Shown piece after piece: positions 1 to 6,306 of a DNA stretch of 8,497 nucleotides. Origin of the DNA: CAYWMP01 sp964459445 (GTDB lineage: Bacteria > Desulfobacterota > DSM-4660 > Desulfatiglandales > HGW-15); contig CAYWMP010000222.1 in NCBI GenBank assembly GCA_964459445.1, forward strand, positions 1 through 8,497, written 5' to 3'. The notes beneath the pieces are model-generated. The model was not told where the DNA came from, made no database searches, and saw only the letters and a program-made list of their open reading frames with translations. A program made the translations under genes and the position numbers. How positions within the stretch are numbered: the stretch's first letter is position 1; each line of letters starts with the position of its first letter.

Positions 1-66
1 TGACTGAAAACTCATGTGCCTGTGTCTAACGCGATTAGAACAAATTTACCGTGGTCTGTGACTATC

Positions 67-94
67 TTGACATTATTTGAGTTCTAGGTATCTT
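67..94 (+). promoter_or_regulatory. Candidate sigma-70-type promoter of the UspA gene
   Basis: A perfect TTGACA at 67-72 is followed, after a 16-nt spacer, by TATCTT at 89-94, which matches TATAAT at four of six positions. Transcription would start near 101, leaving a very short leader that just includes the ribosome binding site GGAGGTG at 104-110. The -35 box is convincing but the -10 is weak, so this is a candidate only. Confidence 0.32.
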
Positions 95-117
95 GTAGTG
101 AACGGAGGTGGTGCCAA

Positions 118-537
118 ATGTTCAATCATATTCTCGTACCCACAGACATGACTGACAATAGCCTAAAGGTTTTGACAGTGGCAGTAGACATGGCGTCCTA
201 TGGAACCAGCAGGGTGACGCTGCTACACGTAATTGAAATCCTGGATGATGTCGGGTACGAAGAACACAAGGATTTCTATGAAAATCTAAAAATGCGGTCC
301 CAGGAAAAGATGGATCAGATAGCCGATCCTCCAGCAGCAGAAAAAGTGTTGATTGACAAAAGGATCAGGTTCGGCAAACGGGTTGGCGAAATCCTAAGAT
401 TCGCGGATGAAAACAGGATCGATCTCATCGTCCTCGCATCCCACAAGATAGATAGAGAAAATCCCACCCAAGGCTGGGGCACAATAAGCCACCAGGTCAG
501 CATCCTCGCCCATTGCCCCGTCATGATGGTCAAGTAA
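118..537 (+). CDS. Universal stress protein (UspA family)
   Basis: A 139-residue single-domain Usp protein of normal family length, expected to be cytoplasmic. The N-terminus (MFNHILVPTDMTDNS) is the usual first strand with the Asp of the Usp fold, followed by the LLHVIE strand near residues 35-40. The C-terminal half has the LIVLASH strand and ends in the usual CPVMMVK strand. The nucleotide loop, normally G-x2-G-x9-G-S/T, is degenerate: the first glycines are replaced (SHKIDREN, about residues 108-115) and only GT at 121-122 remains, so ATP binding is doubtful. The start is set by a strong GGAGGTG at 104-110, 7 nt upstream. The next gene begins 13 nt after the stop, so co-transcription is likely. 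The family acts in stress survival; no specific partner can be named. Confidence 0.93.
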   Translation: MFNHILVPTDMTDNSLKVLTVAVDMASYGTSRVTLLHVIEILDDVGYEEHKDFYENLKMRSQEKMDQIADPPAAEKVLIDKRIRFGKRVGEILRFADENRIDLIVLASHKIDRENPTQGWGTISHQVSILAHCPVMMVK

Positions 538-550
538 AACGAAGGGCCAA

Positions 551-736
551 ATGGATAATAAAACAGAGAAAAAGGACCCATTAGGAGTCGATAAAGGATT
601 GATTGCGATGTTTCTCAAAATGTCTCCGGAGGAACGTCTGAGAGCCAATGATAACGCGATGAGAACTGTTCTAGAGTTGAGGAATGCCTTCCTACACCAA
701 AAAACCAACAGAGACAGACCTGAGCGCAATACTTGA
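551..736 (+). CDS. Small partner protein of a nucleotidyltransferase pair
   Basis: A 61-residue, highly charged protein with no signal peptide or membrane segment. Its core (SPEERLRANDNAMRTVLELR, about residues 25-44) resembles the short helical proteins often encoded just upstream of minimal nucleotidyltransferases; this resemblance is recalled, not searched. AAGGG at 542-546 lies only 4 nt before the ATG, a short but usable spacing. The last 53 nt overlap the next gene in another frame, which argues for translational coupling. By analogy with MNT/HEPN-like pairs it could be a toxin-antitoxin partner. It does not show the HEPN RxxxxH signature, so the biochemical role is unknown. Confidence 0.7.
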   Translation: MDNKTEKKDPLGVDKGLIAMFLKMSPEERLRANDNAMRTVLELRNAFLHQKTNRDRPERNT

Positions 737-1190
737 AGGGCTCATAAATGCAGGAATTGAGTTTATTCTAGTCGGGGGCCTTGCCGCCGTTGTGCAGGGT
801 GCACCGGTCACAACGATTGCCGTGGACATAGTCCACAACCAATCTTCCGAAAATATTACAAAGCTGCTTGCATTTCTCAAATCGATTGGCGCATTTCATC
901 GCCGTCTGGACGACAAGATAATAGAGCCGAAGGAGGTCGATATTTCAGGCATGGGTCATGCCACATTTACGACCCGGCTGGGTCCTCTCGACGTTCTAGG
1001 GGTGATTGAGCAGGGAAAGACCTATGAGAACCTCGTTGAACACACAGCCAAAATCGAGTTCAGGGGACACACGATTCGTGTTCTTGATTTTAAAATGCTG
1101 GTTGAACTCAAAAGAGCCTCAAAGGACCCTGGGGACAAACAACGGCTCCCTGTTCTGGAAGAAACGCTCCGACAATTGGAGGAAAAGTGA
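684..1190 (+). CDS. Nucleotidyltransferase-fold protein (MNT-like, possible TA component)
   Basis: A 168-residue protein of the minimal nucleotidyltransferase superfamily. The GG signature lies at residues 31-32 (ILVGGLAAVVQGAPVTT), followed by a first acidic motif that should read T-T-x-D-V-D-I-V-H. Here it reads TTIAVDIVH: residue 46 is Ala and only D48 remains. A third acidic residue is seen in GPLDVLG (D103). The C-terminal half (IRVLDFKMLVELKRAS) is the usual tail helix region. The start lies inside the preceding small gene, and GAG at 674-676 is the only well-spaced ribosome-binding signal, so coupling to that gene is likely. The family includes antitoxins of MNT/HEPN and AbiE-type modules and uncharacterised stand-alone enzymes. 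Loss of one metal-binding Asp makes catalysis doubtful. It converges with the flavoprotein gene on the opposite strand. Confidence 0.85.
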   Translation: MPSYTKKPTETDLSAILEGLINAGIEFILVGGLAAVVQGAPVTTIAVDIVHNQSSENITKLLAFLKSIGAFHRRLDDKIIEPKEVDISGMGHATFTTRLGPLDVLGVIEQGKTYENLVEHTAKIEFRGHTIRVLDFKMLVELKRASKDPGDKQRLPVLEETLRQLEEK

Positions 1191-1289
1191 CAAAAAAACG
1201 AGCCATGTTGCCTCAGGATGAATGGAGCTTTTTCCATAATAAAAAAGGAATGCACTCATCACTTCTCCCATTATGGACTTAACTCCTTT

Positions 1290-2630
1290 CTATCCGTTAA
1301 GCCGTGCGTTCGCCAATATTCGATCCGCTGCCTTGTATCCTGTCCTAAGACTCACCTCCAGACTTGCCCGATAAAGACCATCCCCTGCAAAAGCAATGTT
1401 ATGAAAATGAGACTCCAATTTCTCACGGAGAGATACCTGGGATTTTAGGGTCCCCGGCGGGAGTTGCACCCCACCGTGCTTCCACCGATAGACCCGGGTG
1501 AAGAGAAGGTCCTTGGTGAAACCGCGCCATAGCGAATCCATCTCTTCCAAGACTGCTTCGGTCACGGCCGAATCGGGTTCGTTCAAAAGCCGATGGCTCG
1601 CGCCCGCCGTAAGAATGGCTGTAGAAAGGCCTTTCTCAGGCGGAATTCGCTCTCCGCCTTTATGATGGTCAAGAACCACTGTGGCAATTGTCTCGAATTC
1701 CTTGCGAACCAAAACATTCATCAAAGAAGCAAAGGAATAGGGCTTCGCCATCCCCATGGCCACGGTAATAGAGGGGGTGTATTTTACTATATCAAGGTCG
1801 TCTTTTAATGATTCGGGTAATTCATAGAAGAGTTTTGGGACCATTGGAAGGGGAATGGCAAGGATAATGTCGTCAAACTCCATGGCGCCGGGATTTTTTC
1901 CTCCAACCTCCACGATATAGATGTTTTTGGTATTGTCATGATGAATCTTAAGGACCGGCGTGTTGAGCCGGATATCCAGTAAATCCTCCAGCTTATCGAC
2001 CACCATACCCATGCCTTGCGAAAGGGTGTAGATCTTGAACCGGGTCAGATTTTGCAAAGTGGAAAGCAACGCTGCTTTTGAATTTTCCTCGGGCACACCC
2101 AGGAAAAGATCGGCAAAAATGGGGTAGGCGATATATTCGAGAATTTCTGGGCTGTATTCCCTTAGCAAGTAATCCGATACGGTTTCCTGTTCCAATTTAA
2201 AGGTCTTTTCCGTGGGGTCACTCAAACTCAGGGTTCTGCCCAAGGCCTGGGCATAGACAAAGAGTTTCATCAGATTCTTTTTGTCTTTCAGGCCGAGCAA
2301 TTTGTATTGAAGAAAGTCCTTTGGCGAGCCTATTTTCATCTTGTGTTCAAGGCCCTTCACAAATGTCGATGACGAGCCGGGGGTTTTGACGATGTGTTTC
2401 GAGAGCCCCAATTCTTTGACAAGTTCAAGGATAAATTTATGGGATTCAGGGATGGTGTAAGCTCCCTTGTCAACTATAAATCCTTCAACCTTTTCGGAAC
2501 TCATCCGCCCCCCGGCAAAAGAATCCTGTTCAAAAATGACCGGCTCGAGGATCGCCTTCTTCAACCTATATCCGGCGCCCAATCCGGCAATGCCTGCGCC
2601 GATGATGGCGATTCGCGCATTGTCCTTCAT
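1290..2630 (-). CDS. FAD-dependent amine-oxidase-type flavoprotein (protoporphyrinogen-oxidase-like)
   Basis: A 446-residue flavoprotein. The N-terminus carries the dinucleotide-binding GxGxxG (G11, G13, G16 in IIGAGIAGLGAG), an acidic residue at the end of the second strand (E34) for the FAD ribose, and GGRM at 40-43, typical of the amine oxidase / phytoene desaturase / HemY superfamily. The C-terminal FAD motif is AFAGDGLYRASLEVSLRTG (about residues 413-431). The length fits HemY-type protoporphyrinogen oxidases and related FAD amine oxidases, and the substrate cannot be read from the sequence. No signal peptide is seen. GGAGG at 2636-2640 lies 5 nt before the ATG and overlaps the end of the regulator gene, whose stop is 1 nt from this start, so the two are translationally coupled. 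The gene ends 99 nt from the convergent nucleotidyltransferase gene. Confidence 0.9.
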   Translation of the reverse strand: MKDNARIAIIGAGIAGLGAGYRLKKAILEPVIFEQDSFAGGRMSSEKVEGFIVDKGAYTIPESHKFILELVKELGLSKHIVKTPGSSSTFVKGLEHKMKIGSPKDFLQYKLLGLKDKKNLMKLFVYAQALGRTLSLSDPTEKTFKLEQETVSDYLLREYSPEILEYIAYPIFADLFLGVPEENSKAALLSTLQNLTRFKIYTLSQGMGMVVDKLEDLLDIRLNTPVLKIHHDNTKNIYIVEVGGKNPGAMEFDDIILAIPLPMVPKLFYELPESLKDDLDIVKYTPSITVAMGMAKPYSFASLMNVLVRKEFETIATVVLDHHKGGERIPPEKGLSTAILTAGASHRLLNEPDSAVTEAVLEEMDSLWRGFTKDLLFTRVYRWKHGGVQLPPGTLKSQVSLREKLESHFHNIAFAGDGLYRASLEVSLRTGYKAADRILANARLNG

Positions 2631-2631
2631 T

Positions 2632-3105
2632 TTATCCTCCGGCCTCTTTGTGTCTTTCCAACGGGAGTCGCGATGCCTGTTTCACGGTTTTGAGTACGAT
2701 GGTGGTTCGCGTTTCTTTAATGCCCATTATCGGATGGATCTTATCAAGGAGTAGGCGGCCCAGATCATCCGTATTCAAGGCCCAGATTTTGATCATATAG
2801 CAATCCTCACCAGCAATATGATGGGCTTCCTGTATCTCCGGGACCTCATTCAAGTGATCTTCGATCTTCGACTGATCCGCACCAATCTCCACTTTAAGGA
2901 ATACAAAGGCCAATACCCCAAGACCGAGCACCTTTGGGTTCAGCTCCGTATTGTACCCTTTGATGACACCTCGGGCCTCCAGCTTGCGAATTCGTTCAAA
3001 TATGGCCGAAGGGGTCATTCCGATCTTTTTTCCGATGGATGCATTTGATGCTTTGGGGTTGTTTTGGATATGGTTCAGGATTTTGATATCAATATCGTCT
3101 ATCAT
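2632..3105 (-). CDS. Lrp/AsnC-family transcriptional regulator
   Basis: A 157-residue regulator of typical Lrp length. An N-terminal winged helix-turn-helix (IDIKILNHIQNNPKASNASI through IRKLEARGVIKGY) is followed by a C-terminal ligand-sensing RAM domain with the HHIAGEDCYMIKIW strand. The frame stays open upstream to an ATG at 3171 (179 residues), but that start has no ribosome binding site and adds a hydrophobic stretch not found in Lrp proteins. The chosen ATG at 3103-3105 has GGAGG at 3117-3121, 11 nt away. Another ATG at 3121-3123 has no Shine-Dalgarno. The downstream flavoprotein starts 1 nt after this stop, so the regulator probably controls its own operon in response to an amino acid or amine. 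That effector is a guess from the family. Confidence 0.92.
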   Translation of the reverse strand: MIDDIDIKILNHIQNNPKASNASIGKKIGMTPSAIFERIRKLEARGVIKGYNTELNPKVLGLGVLAFVFLKVEIGADQSKIEDHLNEVPEIQEAHHIAGEDCYMIKIWALNTDDLGRLLLDKIHPIMGIKETRTTIVLKTVKQASRLPLERHKEAGG

Positions 3106-3131
3106 TCTGTATATATCCTCCATATCTGATA

Positions 3132-3158
3132 AATATATAACAAAAACAGGAATGTAAA
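3132..3158 (-). promoter_or_regulatory. Candidate promoter of the Lrp/flavoprotein operon
   Basis: Read on the minus strand, TTTACA (plus-strand 3153-3158) is followed by TATATT (3132-3137), five of six matches to TATAAT, with a 15-nt spacer that is shorter than ideal. Initiation near 3125 would leave a 20-nt leader holding the GGAGG at 3117-3121. This agrees with the ATG at 3105 being the start of the regulator. The surrounding DNA is AT-rich, so chance matches are easy. Confidence 0.3.
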
Positions 3159-3226
3159 GAATAATATTCATTTACGCATAGATTTTCAGATGCATTATTA
3201 AAAAAACGATTTTATCCACTCATCTG

Positions 3227-3251
3227 ATTGATCACATCAATAAATATTGAT
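3227..3251. promoter_or_regulatory. Alternating ATTGAT/ATCAAT half-sites, possible Lrp operator
   Basis: Three perfect 6-bp half-sites in alternating orientation: ATTGAT at 3227-3232, ATCAAT at 3236-3241 and ATTGAT at 3246-3251. They are offset by 9 and 10 bp, about one helical turn, so the same face of the DNA would be presented. The cluster sits between the Lrp-type gene and the cysteine synthase remnant, about 120 bp upstream of the regulator start. Lrp-family proteins commonly bind phased degenerate inverted repeats next to their own gene. Binding here is inferred. Confidence 0.4.
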
Positions 3252-3253
3252 AA

Positions 3254-3523
3254 AAGGGCAGATATTCCATGTCGCACTTGGCCATGCTCAACCCGTATCA
3301 CATTGATGGCTATTTAGAGGTAAAGGATGAGGTCGCGATTGAGATGGCCGGAAGTGTGGCAAAGGTCGAGGGGATATTTGGCGGGTTTTCATCAGGTGCT
3401 AACATTGCTGCGGCAATGCATTTGTTTCAGGGATCGTTTAAGGGAAAGACAGTTGGCGTGCTGATTAACGATTCGGGATTGAAGTATTTGAGTACGGACT
3501 TGTGGGAGTCCGACCGGTTTTAG
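3254..3523 (+). pseudogene. C-terminal remnant of a cysteine synthase (O-acetylserine sulfhydrylase)
   Basis: The first possible ATG is at 3269 (84 codons), but cysteine-synthase-like reading (KGRYSMSHLAMLNPYHIDGY) goes back to 3254, just after an in-frame TAA at 3251-3253. The rest carries the conserved C-terminal signatures of fold-type II PLP enzymes: EAIEM-like VAIEMAGSVAKVEGIFGG, SSGANIAAA (the serine loop that contacts the PLP ring nitrogen) and the terminal LINDSGLKYLSTDLW. Full-length enzymes have about 300-330 residues. The whole N-terminal domain, including the PLP-binding lysine and substrate loop, is missing, so catalysis is not possible. AAGGG at 3254-3258 could serve as a ribosome binding site for the ATG at 3269, so a short product might still be made. 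The break coincides with the alternating half-sites just upstream. Confidence 0.85.
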
Positions 3524-3590
3524 ATTATATTCAATGTGGGGCTTGCCAGAATTCGATAGGAATATTAAACTGATAGAGGCATAAGTTAAT

Positions 3591-4343
3591 ATGGAAATTG
3601 AAAATCTAATCATCGACGGGATTCCGACATTAACTTGTTTCAATAATGACGGTGCACCTAAACCTTTGGTGATTCTTTCCCACCCCTTTCAGGCTTCAAA
3701 GGTTTTTTGGCAAGACAGGCTCGAAAGACTGGCAGATATGGGTTACTACGGGGTGGCTCTGGACAACAGAGGGCACGGAGAGAGGGGCGATGCGGACTTT
3801 GCCGAACAGGTGATTGTTAAGGGAAAATTCAATGTGTATGAAGTCCGGCGCTTGATGAAAGAAACCGCGGACGATATCCCGAAGCTCATTGACTATTTCA
3901 TAGAAAACGAGGAGGTCGATGAAACAAGGATTGGAATGACGGGCCTGTCTATGGGAGGATATATTACGTTTCGAGCGCTGGTAATCGAGAGGCGCATTAA
4001 GGTCGCTGTTGCCATCCTTGCTTCGCCCTATTTCAATGAGTTGCCCAAAGACGTTCAATTTATAAATCGACCTGAGGTCCTTAATGCCTTGGAAACCTAT
4101 TCACGCAAGTATAGCCCAGCCAATTTCATTGACCGTTTTTATCCGAAGGCCCTGTTGATTCAGGTCGGGGCTCTTGATAAACACTTTGATGTGAAACGGG
4201 TTGAAGGTTTTTTTCATGAATTGGGAAGCCGGTACCGGGACGCCCCCGATTGCCTGGAATTCGTCGTGGAAAAGGATGTAGCGCACGAATTCACGCAGAA
4301 TATGTGGAAAAATAACCTTGATTGGCTTCAGAAATATCTTTGA
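3591..4343 (+). CDS. Alpha/beta hydrolase (dienelactone-hydrolase-like)
   Basis: A 250-residue single-domain alpha/beta hydrolase with no signal peptide, so cytoplasmic. The oxyanion-region HP motif is in LVILSHPFQAS (H31-P32), and LDNRGHGERG (58-66) follows strand 4. The nucleophile elbow is GLSMGG with S120. The likely acid is D196 in QVGALDKHFD (D200 is an alternative), and the base is H232 in DVAHEF. Length and layout fit the dienelactone hydrolase / prolyl-oligopeptidase-like small hydrolases, but the substrate is unknown. AGAGG at 3575-3579 lies 11 nt before the ATG. The HAD hydrolase follows with a 14-nt gap, so the two genes form an operon. Confidence 0.92.
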   Translation: MEIENLIIDGIPTLTCFNNDGAPKPLVILSHPFQASKVFWQDRLERLADMGYYGVALDNRGHGERGDADFAEQVIVKGKFNVYEVRRLMKETADDIPKLIDYFIENEEVDETRIGMTGLSMGGYITFRALVIERRIKVAVAILASPYFNELPKDVQFINRPEVLNALETYSRKYSPANFIDRFYPKALLIQVGALDKHFDVKRVEGFFHELGSRYRDAPDCLEFVVEKDVAHEFTQNMWKNNLDWLQKYL

Positions 4344-4357
4344 GTTAGGAATTGGAA

Positions 4358-5059
4358 ATGATGGATTTGAAAAATCGAATAGCTGACGCAGAAGCCATAC
4401 TTTTCGATCTATTTCACACGCTCGTTTCATTTATTAATATACCCGGAACACCCACAAACGAAATCCTCGGCATCCCTGAAGATGAATGGAATCATCAGGT
4501 TTTCAATTCATCGGAAGAAAGATTGCGCGGCCAGGTCAAAGATCCCGTAGAGATCGTCGGGACTTTGGCTCGGAGAATCAATCCGTTGTTAGATGAGGAA
4601 ACCGTTATCAGGGCAGCCAACTCACGTTTCAGCAGGTTTAGAGTGTGTTTAGAGAACCCTAATCCGCAGACTTTAAGTGTTTTGAAATCGCTGAAGCAAA
4701 ATGGAAAAAAGATCGGTCTCGTGAGTAACGCGGATTGTGCGGAAGTTGTGAGCTGGCATGAATCACCTTTAGCAAGTATCTTTGACTGTGCCATTTTTTC
4801 CTGTCATGTGGGGTATGTGAAACCGGAGCGGGAAATATATCAAAAGTGTTTGGAAAGATTGGACGTCTCCGCTAATAGGTCAGTTTTCGTGGGAGACGGC
4901 GGAGACAACGAATTGAAGGGCGCAAAGGGCGTCGGAATGACAACCGTTGTGACCACAGAAGTCATCCGCTATATCTGGCCGGAAAGGATAGAAAATATTC
5001 AAAAAGATGCAGATTTCGTCATTGAAGCGTTAAAGGAATTGGATGTTAACCATCGTTAG
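4358..5059 (+). CDS. HAD-superfamily hydrolase
   Basis: A 233-residue HAD subfamily I protein. Motif I is FDLFHTL with nucleophile D17. The residue two places on is F19 instead of the Asp used as general acid in classical HAD phosphatases. Motif II is LVSNA (S123), motif III is GYVKPE (K155), and motif IV is GDGGDNELKGA (D180, D183). A helical cap lies between motifs I and II (about residues 25-110). A TTG at 4352 is in frame but only 1 nt from AGGA (4347-4350), whereas the ATG at 4358 is 7 nt from it, so the ATG is preferred. The substrate could be a phosphoester or haloacid; the phosphatase-like motif IV favours the former. It is co-transcribed with the upstream alpha/beta hydrolase. Confidence 0.9.
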   Translation: MMDLKNRIADAEAILFDLFHTLVSFINIPGTPTNEILGIPEDEWNHQVFNSSEERLRGQVKDPVEIVGTLARRINPLLDEETVIRAANSRFSRFRVCLENPNPQTLSVLKSLKQNGKKIGLVSNADCAEVVSWHESPLASIFDCAIFSCHVGYVKPEREIYQKCLERLDVSANRSVFVGDGGDNELKGAKGVGMTTVVTTEVIRYIWPERIENIQKDADFVIEALKELDVNHR

Positions 5060-5131
5060 AAAATAACCTCTCAAATTCCAACCTATCTCTCCACAAAAGC
5101 CAATGCAAAACGCCCCCTGAATCTCCCCGGA

Positions 5132-5147
5132 TGGCATTGAATGTGCA
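5132..5147 (+). promoter_or_regulatory. Candidate sigma-54 (-24/-12) promoter of the hemerythrin cluster
   Basis: TGGCA at 5132-5136 and GTGCA at 5143-5147 put GG and GC exactly 10 nt apart, the invariant spacing of RpoN promoters (TGGCACG-N4-TTGCA). Nine of the twelve consensus bases match. It lies in the 244-nt gap before the hemerythrin gene, about 157 nt upstream of its start, in the correct orientation. No activator gene is in the window, so this rests on the motif alone. Confidence 0.4.
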
Positions 5148-5303
5148 TGAAATTAGTCAGAGTTATAGCGGGGAAATACGTGCCTTTGAGTATGTGTATA
5201 ACCCCAAAGAAGCAATATTAACAGAAGGTTAGGCGTTATTATACATTCTGGATTTCCACGGATTGCAGGGAGAGGCGTCAAGGCTTATGTCCTATGGGGT
5301 GGC

Positions 5304-5732
5304 ATGTTTAGCACCAAGGTGCCCTATATCGATATACAACACAAAATACTCTTGGAGATCACGAATAGGTTCCATGATGCCTTGAAAGAAAACCGAAGGA
5401 AGAAAGTGATCTTCGAAACTTTAAATAGTCTGATCCGATACACTGAAAAGCATTTTCAAGATGAAGAAGAGATCATGGATCTTGCTGGGTACCCTTCTGA
5501 AAAAATCGAAAAGCATAAAATGAAACACGAAAAGCTCGTGGATGACATCTTTGAGCTCCAAAGCTCCCTGGAAGCTTCGGATAAAAATCTGCTCTATGAT
5601 ACGGAAACCTTTCTCAACAACTGGCTCATAAAACATATCCTTACCGTTGATAAGGATTACGAACCCCACTGTGGAATGCTTAATGGCTATAGGACCCATA
5701 AAGGGGAAAAACCCTGGCCAGCGATTGATTGA
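5304..5732 (+). CDS. Bacteriohemerythrin
   Basis: A 142-residue diiron protein with a four-helix bundle that reversibly binds O2 and may sense, store or deliver it in the cytoplasm. All seven iron ligands of the bacteriohemerythrin family are visible: H13 (IDIQHK), H50 and E54 (HFQDEE), H71 and H75 (HKMKH), H111 and D116 (KHILTVD). The C-terminal tail after Y119 (about 23 residues with Cys) is longer than usual. The N-terminus is uncertain. Family members start about ten residues earlier with a Trp-containing segment. Here that Trp is encoded in frame at 5295-5297 but no normal start codon precedes it, while an ATG at 5294 in another frame would read M-G-W-H before a stop. A small indel near 5303 is possible. 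The Cys-rich gene begins 32 nt downstream, probably in the same operon. Confidence 0.9.
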   Translation: MFSTKVPYIDIQHKILLEITNRFHDALKENRRKKVIFETLNSLIRYTEKHFQDEEEIMDLAGYPSEKIEKHKMKHEKLVDDIFELQSSLEASDKNLLYDTETFLNNWLIKHILTVDKDYEPHCGMLNGYRTHKGEKPWPAID

Positions 5733-5764
5733 TAAAATAATGGGTGTTTGGGGAGAGACAAAGA

Positions 5765-6151
5765 ATGCTAAATGTTCAAAATGCCGCCGTTGATTTCTTT
5801 AAAAGGTGTTCACTCTGCCACAATACTTGGACTCACAGGAGGGATTTTCTTCAAGATCCCGATGTGGAAATGATCGGATATCAGGCGAATTATGAAAACC
5901 AGAAAAGAGGTCTGTTCTATTTCAACCACAATCTAAAGGTCTGCCATACAACACTGGCGATCATGACAAAGGATTTTATAGATCTTTATGAAGGCCGAAT
6001 TCATGAAATCAGATTGACGGGAACTGAAAGCTGTCCAATGTATTGCCAAGATAAGGAAAATTTGGAACCATGTAATGCAGAATGCGAGATGGCTCATGTT
6101 AGAGAAGTCGTCCAGATTGTCAAAGGTTGGCCGAAACTTGGAGGCCTTTGA
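5765..6151 (+). CDS. Conserved small Cys-rich protein next to hemerythrin
   Basis: A 128-residue protein I do not recognise by name. It has seven Cys: C15 and C18 (CSLCH), C60, C90 and C94 (CPMYC), C103 and C107 (CNAEC). The arrangement suggests metal (Fe-S or zinc) or disulfide chemistry. CSLCH matches the heme c motif CxxCH, but there is no signal peptide, so heme attachment is unlikely. A segment around 39-56 (YQANYENQKRGLFYFNHN) is aromatic and may form a beta fold. The ATG at 5765 is chosen because GGGGAG at 5750-5755 lies 9 nt upstream. An in-frame GTG at 5744 has no such site. The position just after a bacteriohemerythrin suggests a redox or oxygen-linked partner; that is inference. 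Confidence 0.85.
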   Translation: MLNVQNAAVDFFKRCSLCHNTWTHRRDFLQDPDVEMIGYQANYENQKRGLFYFNHNLKVCHTTLAIMTKDFIDLYEGRIHEIRLTGTESCPMYCQDKENLEPCNAECEMAHVREVVQIVKGWPKLGGL

Positions 6152-6187
6152 AAAATGCTGGATTTTGGTCAAGGTCAATGAAGACGA

Positions 6188-6235
6188 GGATTTTAACCGC
6201 AGGAATACAATGCAGTATTTTGAGGATTAAAATCC
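6188..6235 (+). repeat. Nested inverted repeat (hairpin) in an operon gap
   Basis: A perfect 9-bp inverted repeat, GGATTTTAA at 6188-6196 and TTAAAATCC at 6227-6235, encloses a second stem, AATAC at 6204-6208 and GTATT at 6215-6219, with a six-base loop. No U-run follows, so it does not look like an intrinsic terminator. It sits in the 155-nt gap between the Cys-rich gene and the next small gene, and may be an RNA-processing or stability element or a protein-binding site. Confidence 0.5.
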
Positions 6236-6306
6236 GAGTCTGAAGCAGAGATTGGGCAAAAAGACAGCGTTTTAAATAGGCCTCGAACGGAAGGAGACAT
6301 AATAAC

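Noticed and set aside
394..729. A 111-codon minus-strand frame opposite the UspA and small partner genes
   Set aside because: It lies antisense to well-supported coding sequence, has no recognisable domain, and its composition is that of a shadow frame.
1222..1237. ATGGA/TCCAT inverted repeat between the convergent genes as a terminator
   Set aside because: The stem is only 5 bp and no T-run follows on either strand in the right position.
1218..1448. A plus-strand frame running into the 3' end of the flavoprotein gene
   Set aside because: It overlaps conserved flavoprotein codons on the other strand, including the C-terminal FAD motif, and has no ribosome binding site.
3543..3571. TTGCCA-17-TAAACT as a promoter for the alpha/beta hydrolase
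   Set aside because: Transcription would start near 3578, inside the AGAGG ribosome binding site at 3575-3579, leaving no usable leader.
4352..5059. HAD protein as an L-2-haloacid dehalogenase completing a dehalogenation pathway
   Set aside because: Motif IV is GDGGDNE instead of the S-x-N-x2-D type of L-2-haloacid dehalogenases, and the gene is in a separate operon from the haloalkane dehalogenase.
5807..5821. CxxCH (CSLCH) resembling a heme c binding site in the Cys-rich protein
   Set aside because: No signal peptide or membrane anchor precedes it, so the protein would stay in the cytoplasm where cytochrome c maturation does not act.
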